In this document: positions 17,593 through 24,147 of the stretch, in pieces
Layout of the letters: each line of letters opens with the position of its first letter
How positions within the stretch are numbered: position 1 is the first letter of the stretch
Source: SIG714 sp964638675
Lineage (GTDB): Bacteria; Bacillota; Clostridia; Oscillospirales; CAG-272
Length of the DNA: 34,658 bases
Direction: 5' to 3'
Assembly (NCBI GenBank): GCA_964638675.1
Contig: CAZXAU010000022.1
Span: 1 to 34,658, forward strand
Program-made: the position numbers and the translations under genes
Notes under the pieces: model-generated
The model's input: the letters and a program-made list of their open reading frames with translations, nothing else
The model's database searches: none
Told to the model about the DNA's origin: nothing

Positions 17593-18306
17593 ATGAAAAA
17601 AACAATAGCAATTTTACTTACCATACTCATGGTATTTGCTCTCACAGCATGCTGGGGAAATAATGCAGGAACCAACACCGGAACAGCCGAGTCTGACAAG
17701 ACAGCAGCGGCTGATAACACAGCCATTAACAGTGGTATAAATTATGATACAGACAAAGACACCGCCGAACCAGATACCAAAAGCTCACAAACAGAGGACA
17801 ACAGCTCCGGTACAGTGAAAATTCTTGTCGCATATTTTTCAGCCACAAATACAACCAAGGGCGTTGCAGAAACGGTTGCAGACATCCTCAGCGCAGATTT
17901 GTATGAGATCATTCCGGAACAGCCATATACAGATGCAGACCTGAACTATCATGACGATAACAGCCGCACCTCTATTGAAATGAACGATCCGAATTCCCGT
18001 CCCACTATATCGGAATCGGTACAAAATATCGAGCAATACGATATCGTATTTATAGGCTATCCTATATGGTGGGGAGATGCACCGAGAATCCTCAGTACAT
18101 TTATGGAAAGCTATAATTTTTCAAACAAGACGATCGTACCGTTCTGTACTTCAGGCGGAAGCGGAATCGGTTCAAGTGCAAAAAATCTTGAGCTCCTGAC
18201 AAGCGATGCCACATGGCTTTCAGGCAGACGTTTTCAAGGAAATGCCTCACAAAGCACTATTGCAGAATGGATAAACAGCTTGGAATTGAATATCACCGCA
18301 CAGTAA
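17593..18306 (+). CDS. Flavodoxin-domain lipoprotein
   Basis: A 237-residue protein. Residues 1-20 are a lipoprotein signal peptide ending in the lipobox LTAC (Cys20), followed by a Thr/Asp/Ser-rich linker to about residue 74. The flavodoxin domain then starts with KILVAYFSATNTTKGVAETVA, the FMN phosphate-binding loop (S-A-T-N-T-T-K), and includes IGYPIWWGDAPR and PFCTSGGSGIGSS, which contact the isoalloxazine ring. It should carry FMN on the outer face of the membrane. Many Bacillota have such anchored flavodoxins next to Fe-S aldo/keto reductases; the electron donor is unknown. Confidence 0.9.
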   Translation: MKKTIAILLTILMVFALTACWGNNAGTNTGTAESDKTAAADNTAINSGINYDTDKDTAEPDTKSSQTEDNSSGTVKILVAYFSATNTTKGVAETVADILSADLYEIIPEQPYTDADLNYHDDNSRTSIEMNDPNSRPTISESVQNIEQYDIVFIGYPIWWGDAPRILSTFMESYNFSNKTIVPFCTSGGSGIGSSAKNLELLTSDATWLSGRRFQGNASQSTIAEWINSLELNITAQ

Positions 18307-18395
18307 AGCCGGTGAGAGAATGCAGAATAAAGTAACTTATAATTGAAGCTGAAATATATTACAAAAAAATCATAAATTAAAAAGGAGTCTTTACC

Positions 18396-18800
18396 ATGAA
18401 CGCAAACGAATTTGAACAGATTTTTCCGCTCGGTGAGAAAAACGATGCTTTCGCTCAGTTTTTTATAGGTCAAAGCTATCTGAAGATGCTGACTACCGAG
18501 CGTGTCGGTATTGCCAATGTAACCTTTGAGCCCGGATGCCGTAACAACTGGCACATTCATCACAAAGGCGGTCAGATCCTCCTCTGCACTGCCGGACGTG
18601 GCTACTATCAGGAATGGGGCAAACCTGCCGTAGAGATGAAGCCGGGCGACGTCATAAATATTCCGCCGGAAGTCAAACACTGGCACGGTGCAGCACCGGA
18701 CAGCTGGTTTTCACATCTGGCAGTAGAGGTACCGGCAGAAGGTGCATCCAATGAATGGCTTGAACCTGTGAGTTCTGAAGACTATGACAAACTGAAATAA
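18396..18800 (+). CDS. Cupin domain protein
   Basis: A 134-residue single-domain cupin. Motif 1 is NNWHIHHKGGQILLCTAGRG, with ligands His53, His55 and Gln60 (in place of the common Glu), and motif 2 is MKPGDVINIPPEVKHWHGA with His95 or His97. This subgroup is often annotated as a cupin fused or adjacent to carboxymuconolactone decarboxylase, and that gene indeed follows after 14 bases. The substrate is unknown; a role in small-molecule or peroxide metabolism is inferred from context. Strong ribosome-binding site (aaaggag). Confidence 0.92.
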   Translation: MNANEFEQIFPLGEKNDAFAQFFIGQSYLKMLTTERVGIANVTFEPGCRNNWHIHHKGGQILLCTAGRGYYQEWGKPAVEMKPGDVINIPPEVKHWHGAAPDSWFSHLAVEVPAEGASNEWLEPVSSEDYDKLK

Positions 18801-18814
18801 AGGAGAAGACAACA

Positions 18815-19144
18815 ATGAAAAAAGTAACGGCAGGCGTAGACGCACTCGGCGATTTTGCACCGAAATTTGCACAGCTTAACGATGATGTACTGTTCGGCGA
18901 GATATGGTCAAGAGAAGATAAGCTGTCCGCAAGGGACAGAAGTGTTGTTACAGTGACGGCACTTATGGCAAGCGGCATCCTTGACAGCTCTCTTGCATTT
19001 CATATTTCTGAAGCCAAGAAAAACGGTGTCACGGCGGAAGAAATAGCAGAAATTCTGACCCACGCAGCATTTTACGCCGGTTGGCCGAAAGCATGGGCAG
19101 CTTTTCGCATGGCAAAAGAGATATATACAGATCCTGAAAAATAA
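18815..19144 (+). CDS. Carboxymuconolactone decarboxylase family protein
   Basis: A 109-residue protein matching the CMD/AhpD-like fold: RDRSVVTVTALMASGI, then LAFHISEAKKNGVTAEEIAEILTHAAFYAGWPKAWAAF, which is nearly diagnostic. It has no cysteine pair, so it cannot act as an AhpD-type disulfide reductase and resembles the gamma-carboxymuconolactone decarboxylase branch. It lies 14 bases after the cupin gene with its own aaaggag site, so the two are certainly co-expressed. The true substrate in this branch is unknown. Confidence 0.93.
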   Translation: MKKVTAGVDALGDFAPKFAQLNDDVLFGEIWSREDKLSARDRSVVTVTALMASGILDSSLAFHISEAKKNGVTAEEIAEILTHAAFYAGWPKAWAAFRMAKEIYTDPEK

Positions 19145-19209
19145 AAACAACCGATGGAGATGAAAAAAGCGATTGCATACACCTATTGAATATAAAGGGG
19201 ACTGATCTT

Positions 19210-19728
19210 ATGTCAAAAAAACTTATCATTTATTACTCACGTAAAGGAGAAAACTACCTGAACGGAAGCATTAAAAAGCTTGCAAAAGGTAACACCGAGA
19301 TAGTTGCTGAATACATTGCGTCTGCTGTAGACGGTGATCTGTTCGAGGTTGACACAGTAAAACCTTATTCCGAAGACTATTATACCTGCACAGACGAAGC
19401 AAAAAAAGAACTGAACGAAGATACAAGACCGGAGCTGAAAGAATATCTCGACAGTCTTGATGGATATGATACTGTTTTCGTCTGCGGTCCATGTTGGTGG
19501 GGAACATTCCCATGTGCGATCTTTTCTCAGCTTGAACGCCTTAATTTTACGGGTAAAAAGGTTCTTGCTGTAATGACACATGAAGGAAGCGGGCTCGGAC
19601 ACTGTGAAGCAGATCTAAAAAAGCTCTGCAATGGTGCATCCTTCGGAAAAGCTATTGCCATTCACGGTGCGGATGCTGATAAATCAGAGAGCAAAGTATC
19701 TGAATGGGCAAAAAGGTCAATAAAATAA
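19210..19728 (+). CDS. Flavodoxin-like protein (cytoplasmic)
   Basis: A 172-residue flavodoxin without signal peptide. The phosphate-binding region (KLIIYYSRKGENYLNGSIKKLAKGNTEIVAEYIA) has a longer loop than the classic T-x-T-G-x-T; VCGPCWWGTFPCAIFSQLE and MTHEGSGLG are the flavin-contacting loops. ATG 19210 was preferred to the GTG/ATG further upstream because aaagggg lies 9 bases before it. It follows the CMD gene by 65 bases, and the aldo/keto reductase follows after 17 bases, suggesting flavin-to-Fe-S electron transfer in the cytoplasm. Confidence 0.9.
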   Translation: MSKKLIIYYSRKGENYLNGSIKKLAKGNTEIVAEYIASAVDGDLFEVDTVKPYSEDYYTCTDEAKKELNEDTRPELKEYLDSLDGYDTVFVCGPCWWGTFPCAIFSQLERLNFTGKKVLAVMTHEGSGLGHCEADLKKLCNGASFGKAIAIHGADADKSESKVSEWAKRSIK

Positions 19729-19745
19729 GGGGTCAAATACAAATT

Positions 19746-20846
19746 ATGGAATACAGAAAATTACCTCACGGCGATGAAAAAATAAGCGTTCTCGGTCTTG
19801 GCATGGGCGGTATTCAGAACTGCGCCGAAAGCGAGATCGTGCAGGTGATCAAAAAAGCGATTGACAACGGTATCAACTTTTTTGACCTCTGCGGCGGTGG
19901 CAAAAGCGTATATATACCCTTCGGTAAAGCCATAGAGGGAAACCGTGAAAAGATATATGTACAGATGCACTTCGGTGCGGTATATAATAGCAATGGCGAA
20001 TACGGCTGGTCAAGAGACTTTGATGAGATCAAGCAAACGGTTGAATGGGAGCTTGAGGCATTGAAAACCGATTACATTGACTTCGGCTTTCTCCATTGCG
20101 TGGATGAGGACGAAGACTTTGACATGCTCTGTAAGATCGACGTATTCGATCATCTGAAGCAGCTGAAAAAGCAGGGTGTTGTCAGACATATTGGATTTTC
20201 CTCTCACACTCCGTCAGTAGCCAACCGTATCATAGACACAGGTGTTATCGACATGATGATGTTCAGTATCAATCCTGCATATGACTTTGAAAAAGGCGAT
20301 GAGTACGGCATAGGCACGGTGTCGGAGCGTTTTGCGCTTTTCCGCCGCTGTGAAAAAGAGGGTGTGGGCATTTCGGTAATGAAGCCCTTCCATGCCGGCA
20401 AGCTTCTCAGTGCTGACACTTCACCGTTCGGCAGTGCACTCAGTCGCTATCAGTGCCTGCAATACGCTCTCGACCGCCCGGGCGTACTGACCACAGTTCC
20501 GGGTGTACGTTCTTTTTCCGATCTTGACGAGCTTCTCGGATTTGCCCACGCTACCGATGAGGAAAAGGATTATTCGGTGATCGGCTCATTTACAACTGAA
20601 AAGATAGCCGGAAACTGCGTTTACTGCAATCACTGTCAGCCCTGCCCTGCCGGAATAGATATCGGTCTTGTGAACAAGTATTACGATCTGGCAAAAGTAG
20701 GTGATAAGTTGGCAGTCGGACATTATGAAAAGCTGTCCGTCAAAGCAGGTGACTGTCTGTCATGCGGACACTGCGACAGCCGATGTCCCTTCTCCGTCGC
20801 TCAGCAAGAACGAATGAAAGAAATCGCTGAATACTTCGGAAAGTGA
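19746..20846 (+). CDS. Aldo/keto reductase with C-terminal ferredoxin domain
   Basis: A 366-residue protein. Residues 1-275 form an aldo/keto reductase barrel: GLGMGG near the N-terminus, FFDLCGGGKSVYIPFGKAI with Asp47 and Tyr56, and GFLHCVD with His117. At the position of the usual catalytic lysine it reads VQMHFG, so the Asp-Tyr-Lys-His tetrad lacks lysine. The C-terminus carries two Cys clusters, CVYCNHCQPCPAGI and CLSCGHCDSRCP, typical of two [4Fe-4S] centres. Such 'AKR plus 4Fe-4S' proteins are common in anaerobic Bacillota and are of unproven substrate. ATG 19746 gives the correct family N-terminus (MEYRKLP); the ribosome-binding site aagggg is rather distant (13 bases). Confidence 0.92.
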   Translation: MEYRKLPHGDEKISVLGLGMGGIQNCAESEIVQVIKKAIDNGINFFDLCGGGKSVYIPFGKAIEGNREKIYVQMHFGAVYNSNGEYGWSRDFDEIKQTVEWELEALKTDYIDFGFLHCVDEDEDFDMLCKIDVFDHLKQLKKQGVVRHIGFSSHTPSVANRIIDTGVIDMMMFSINPAYDFEKGDEYGIGTVSERFALFRRCEKEGVGISVMKPFHAGKLLSADTSPFGSALSRYQCLQYALDRPGVLTTVPGVRSFSDLDELLGFAHATDEEKDYSVIGSFTTEKIAGNCVYCNHCQPCPAGIDIGLVNKYYDLAKVGDKLAVGHYEKLSVKAGDCLSCGHCDSRCPFSVAQQERMKEIAEYFGK

Positions 20847-21045
20847 GGAGTAGCAGAACAGTCAAGGTTACATCAATTCTCCTTTGAATATCATCTGCTT
20901 TGACCTTGAAATCATTTTGAAGCAATGAATATGTCGCTCTGTTTCAGCTCATAAAAACTCATTTATAGTTCATATAACCGTTCACACTCAGCCTTTAAGA
21001 AGATATAAGATTACTCGCACAGTTACAAAATCATTACAAAAGCTA

Positions 21046-21074
21046 TTGACAAATTCAAAAATAAAATATATAAT
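21046..21074 (+). promoter_or_regulatory. Consensus promoter of the phosphoribosyltransferase gene
   Basis: A perfect TTGACA (21046-21051) and a perfect TATAAT (21069-21074) are separated by 17 bases. The start codon lies 41 bases downstream, after ggagg. The rest of 20847-21045 shows no gene. Confidence 0.85.
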
Positions 21075-21115
21075 TAGCTGTTCGATATTTCAGATTCAAA
21101 TCGGAGGAAATTAAA

Positions 21116-21676
21116 ATGGATAAATACTATACAATGCATTTCGGAGAGCTTGAAAGACATCTGCCGCTCTGTCCGATTTCCGACACCCTTTATATTGCCG
21201 GTTTTATTATGCTCGGAGATCAGAAGCTCAGTGAAGAATGTGCAAAACAATTGGCGGCAAAAATGCCCGAACATGATTATATCATAACAGCCGAGGCAAA
21301 AGGTATTACACTCGCACATGAAATGGCTAAGATCACCGGAAACACCAAGTATTTTGTCGCAAGAAAAGGCGTAAAGCTGTATATGAAGGGTAATTTATCG
21401 GTTTCTGTCCGCTCTATCACAACAGCAAAAGAGCAGTTTCTCTGCCTTGACACAGCAGATGCCGAGATGATGAAGGGCAAACGCATACTTATCGTTGATG
21501 ATGTTATATCGACAGGCGAATCACTGAATGCGATAGAAAAGCTCGTTGAAAAGGCAGGCGGCATCACGGTAGGAAAAATGGCAGTGCTCGCAGAAGGTGA
21601 CGCCGCAGAACGTGATGACATTATATTCCTGCAAAAACTTCCGCTTTTTGATAAAGAGGGCAATCCTAAAGAATAA
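21116..21676 (+). CDS. Type I phosphoribosyltransferase (Apt-like)
   Basis: A 186-residue purine-PRTase-like enzyme. The PRPP-binding signature is RILIVDDVISTGESLNAI, preceded by the pyrophosphate loop (EAKGITLAHEMAK) and by YFVARKGVKLYMKG, the flexible-loop region seen in adenine and xanthine PRTases. Length fits the Apt family. It would convert a free base plus PRPP to the nucleotide, but the base specificity cannot be read securely from the sequence. It has its own consensus promoter and shares a bidirectional terminator with the convergent lipoprotein gene. Confidence 0.85.
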   Translation: MDKYYTMHFGELERHLPLCPISDTLYIAGFIMLGDQKLSEECAKQLAAKMPEHDYIITAEAKGITLAHEMAKITGNTKYFVARKGVKLYMKGNLSVSVRSITTAKEQFLCLDTADAEMMKGKRILIVDDVISTGESLNAIEKLVEKAGGITVGKMAVLAEGDAAERDDIIFLQKLPLFDKEGNPKE

Positions 21677-21773
21677 GAGGAATAAAAAGCATAATTTGCA
21701 ACAGATCTTATGTCCGTACACATAAAACAGACTGTCTGCTTCCCCTTTTGCTCAAACGTATACATAAATTAAT

Positions 21774-21832
21774 AAAACAGACAATCTAAAGATCGATCCG
21801 CATGAAGGATCGTCTTACATTGTCTGTTTTTT
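21774..21832. terminator. Bidirectional Rho-independent terminator
   Basis: Arms aaaacagacaat (21774-21785) and attgtctgtttt (21819-21830) flank an inner stem gatcgatcc/ggatcg. A-rich sequence on the left and T-rich on the right let it end both the phosphoribosyltransferase transcript and the convergent lipoprotein transcript. Confidence 0.85.
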
Positions 21833-21864
21833 ACAGCACTCTTTTTATTTCAAAATACAGCAGA

Positions 21865-22434
21865 TTATTTCAGGCTGATTTTTACCTGAATATCGCCCTC
21901 TCCGGCAGATAAAAGTGTACGAAGTTCGTCTTCACGATACCCTTCTATCTTACCCAACCTCGTATATGACCAAGTATTACTGCCATAAAACAGCACGACC
22001 TGATTCCCCGAATAGAGTATCACATCTCCGCTTTGAGTAGTTATCTGTGAGTTGTCACTCGGCAATGAATGTCCTAAACTTCCCACTTTCTCAAATCCGC
22101 CGTAATCGCTTGCAGTATATGTGATATCTCCCTGATTCAATATTTCAATAAGAGCATCCACCGCCGCATTTTCGGCAAGAGTAACCTTTAATTTATTACC
22201 GTTGATATACAGATACATGTCACTTATCCGCTCCTCGTATTCTGTTGATTCTTTCGTTTTGTCCGAGTCAATAATGTCTTGATTTCCGGTCTTATAACTT
22301 TCTGCCGGTGTTTCTGCTGTGCTGTCGCCTACAGCACTCCATGTCGGATTTTTTTCTATAACGCTGTCAGTGCGGCAGGAAATGAATGTAAAAAGCATTA
22401 AAGATACTAAAATATAAGCAAATATTTTTTTCAT
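21865..22434 (-). CDS. Lipoprotein with cyclophilin-like domain
   Basis: A 189-residue secreted lipoprotein. Residues 1-20 are a signal peptide ending FISC (lipobox, Cys20); a polar linker reaches about residue 70. The C-terminal domain (MYLYINGNKLKVTLAENAAVDAL ... GFEKVGSLGHSLP ... GDVILYSGNQVVLFYG ... YTRLGKIEG) is the cyclophilin-like fold (PF18050 type), not a classical peptidyl-prolyl isomerase. This family often accompanies flavodoxin/aldo-keto-reductase clusters in Bacillota, as it does here about 1 kb away. Function unknown; it acts outside the membrane like the flavodoxin lipoprotein. Ribosome-binding site aaaggat. Confidence 0.85.
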   Translation of the reverse strand: MKKIFAYILVSLMLFTFISCRTDSVIEKNPTWSAVGDSTAETPAESYKTGNQDIIDSDKTKESTEYEERISDMYLYINGNKLKVTLAENAAVDALIEILNQGDITYTASDYGGFEKVGSLGHSLPSDNSQITTQSGDVILYSGNQVVLFYGSNTWSYTRLGKIEGYREDELRTLLSAGEGDIQVKISLK

Positions 22435-22544
22435 AAATATCCTTTTGATGCAAATAATTTTATATTACCGAGAGCGATCATTTTGTGCGAAGCTCTCATG
22501 ATTAAATTGCTAAAAAAGCACTTGAATTACAAGTGATTTTTCTG

Positions 22545-22572
22545 TGGCGGAGGGAAAGTGATTCGAACCCTT
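22545..22572 (-). other. Degenerate 3' end of a tRNA-Ser gene (candidate attachment site)
   Basis: Read on the minus strand, the segment gives a T-arm (aaggg, loop ttcgaat, cactt with one mismatch), an acceptor 3' strand tccctcc, a discriminator G and CCA, as in a serine tRNA. No complementary 5' acceptor strand (ggaggga), D-arm or anticodon arm lies within the preceding 100 bases, so it is a fragment. A 3' tRNA fragment alone is what an element integrated at a tRNA leaves at its far end. Confidence 0.55.
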
Positions 22573-22657
22573 GTGGGCTTTGACCCAAACGGTTTTTAAG
22601 TTTTTTCCGCACCCTGGATTTTAAGAGAAAATATCGGACGATAACAGACTGTACCGG

Positions 22658-22719
22658 ATGCCGAAAACCCAAGTAGTTTACACATTTTGCAAAGCAAAAT
22701 GCGGGTTTTCGGCATTTTT
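22658..22719. terminator. Large hairpin with T-run
   Basis: Outer arms atgccgaaaaccc (22658-22670) and gggttttcggcat (22703-22715) are perfectly complementary; inner arms cattttgc (22683-22690) and gcaaaatg (22694-22701) add a second stem. Five Ts follow at 22715-22719. It could end plus-strand transcription or be a mobile palindromic repeat. Another inverted repeat (ttctaac/gttagaa) lies near 22776-22795. I see no gene in the whole gap 22435-22844. Confidence 0.6.
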
Positions 22720-22844
22720 GTTTCCCTCTTCCGCCCAAGTCCTTGCCGCATAAGGGCTTTCGCTTCTAACAGGTTTTCTAACGGTTTTGTTAGAAAAAAC
22801 GTTAGATGGATTCGATGGATTTGAGCTTTGGATAGCCGCAAAAT

Positions 22845-23498
22845 TCACCAATGGTTTCGAGAATTATATACGTTATTTACGGCTTCAATATAAAAAACAA
22901 AGGCAGGGTGATTGTGATCATTTTGTCGTAGATATCTATTTCGGATATTCCGATATTGGTCACGAACAAGTTGCCACTTGCCTTGATCTTTGATGTACTT
23001 TACTTTTTTGCTCAGCCCCTTTGAGTGTGGAGCTTCTTCCCATACATATTGGTCATAGTATGAAAGACCTGTCTTTTTATGTATCAGGCGATATCTCACA
23101 TCATCGTTTCCAACAGCAGATATGCAGACATCAATCGAAAATTCTGTATTATTTCCATTTGTAAAATATCTTTTTTCAGTAGTCAGTACAGCTGTAGAGT
23201 CCTGACAGTCGCTCCACCCGTGTTTATGCAAAACCAAATTAAATGCTTTGCGTACGCTTTCCTTAATAAGTCTACAATTATTTATGTCATTACATTTTAC
23301 TATTTCCAAATTGTAATCCAAGTCAATGGGATTACTTTCGTTTTGCATAATAAGATTTTTTGCACCGCTACCAACTAAATATGAGATAGTGCCGATTTCA
23401 TACTCTTCTTTCAGCGTGTGGCAAAGATCTTGCATTATAGTACCACAAAGTCCACGCATTTTGCTCAAAAACTCTTTGTCTTCAACATAACTGTACAT
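22845..23498 (-). CDS. Putative polymerase-beta-fold nucleotidyltransferase
   Basis: A 217-residue protein. I infer the fold from the motif order: YLVGSGAKN (Gly43-Ser44), then 13 residues later PIDLDYNL (Asp59 and Asp61), then FSIDVCIS (Asp123 as third carboxylate), which matches the minimal nucleotidyltransferase pattern hG[GS]x(9-13)DhD plus a later Asp. The C-terminal 90 residues, with YYDQYVWEEAPHSKGLSKKVKYIK, form a second basic domain. The substrate is unknown; relatives of this fold include tRNA- and protein-modifying toxins and antitoxins. ATG 23498 follows aaggagg by 8 bases, so the upstream extension to 23555 is not used. It is divergent from the restriction-modification operon. 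Confidence 0.65.
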   Translation of the reverse strand: MYSYVEDKEFLSKMRGLCGTIMQDLCHTLKEEYEIGTISYLVGSGAKNLIMQNESNPIDLDYNLEIVKCNDINNCRLIKESVRKAFNLVLHKHGWSDCQDSTAVLTTEKRYFTNGNNTEFSIDVCISAVGNDDVRYRLIHKKTGLSYYDQYVWEEAPHSKGLSKKVKYIKDQGKWQLVRDQYRNIRNRYLRQNDHNHPAFVFYIEAVNNVYNSRNHW

Positions 23499-23558
23499 AA
23501 AATATCCTCCTTGCTCCCCAGAAACCTCCCCATTCAGAAATCTAATCCAAATCATATT

Positions 23559-23586
23559 ATTATATCACTAAAATTATTTTTGTCAA
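23559..23586 (-). promoter_or_regulatory. Consensus promoter of the nucleotidyltransferase gene
   Basis: On the minus strand a perfect TTGACA (23586-23581) and a perfect TATAAT (23564-23559) are separated by 16 bases, about 60 bases before ATG 23498. Confidence 0.75.
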
Positions 23587-23821
23587 TACTTTTTGGAAAA
23601 GTTTTAGCAGAAAAAGTGAATATGCTTTAGAATTTTGAAAAAAGGATTTCACTCCAGACGATAATATGGTTTCACGAAAATTCCATAGGATTGCGCAAAT
23701 GTTTCGTGTTTTGTTCGTTATATTGTGCCACTCTTGATTTAAAGCTAATATTATAAGAAACGGCATTACTGTCTTTATATGCTGAAAAATAAAATTTAAG
23801 TTTGAAATTTCAATTATTCGG

Positions 23822-23850
23822 TTGATTTTTCAGGGGATTTATGATATACT
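23822..23850 (+). promoter_or_regulatory. Promoter of the XRE/type I restriction operon
   Basis: TTGATT (23822-23827) and TATACT (23845-23850) are separated by 17 bases, followed by ggagg and the XRE start codon at 23892. The gap 23499-23821 holds only this and the divergent promoter. Confidence 0.6.
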
Positions 23851-23891
23851 TATTATGGATTATTATAACAGTTCCGATCATGGAGGAATAA

Positions 23892-24104
23892 ATGATTATG
23901 GCAGTCAGTTACCGTAAACTATGGTATATTCTGATCGACCGCAAGATGAAAAAGAAAGATTTCGAAAAGGCGGCGAATATCACCAACTACTAGATGTACA
24001 AGCTTGCAAATGACATGGATGTTACTACCGATGTCATCGGTGCCATCTGCGGTGCACTGAACGTTGAGCCGGGGGATATTATGAAATTTACAGAAAAAGA
24101 ATGA
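23892..24104 (+). pseudogene. XRE-type HTH regulator interrupted by an in-frame amber codon
   Basis: From ATG 23892 (after ggagg) the frame reads 33 residues (SYRKLWYILIDRKMKKKDFE, then KAANITNY), a TAG at 23991-23993, then 36 further residues in the same frame (MYKLANDMDVTTDVIGAICG, then ALNVEPGDIMKF) to a TGA. Together they make a complete 70-residue Cro/CI-like helix-turn-helix protein of a common Firmicutes type, with the stop just before the recognition helix (normally N-x-T/x-x-K-L). Both halves retain coding quality, so this is a recent nonsense mutation, a sequencing error or read-through. It lies 43 bases upstream of hsdM and probably regulated the operon. Confidence 0.8.
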
Positions 24105-24147
24105 TAAACTGACCATGATTTTATAAATACTTAATGGGAGAATGAAT

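Noticed and set aside
22545..22640. A complete tRNA-Ser gene
   Set aside because: No 5' acceptor strand, D-arm or anticodon arm is present, and the T-stem has a mismatch.
22502..22841. Two overlapping minus-strand open frames of about 80 codons
   Set aside because: They translate the tRNA fragment and hairpin region; composition and lack of initiation signals argue against a protein.
23560..23766. A 68-codon minus-strand frame upstream of the nucleotidyltransferase
   Set aside because: It overlaps the consensus promoter at 23559-23586 and lacks a ribosome-binding site and any recognisable domain.
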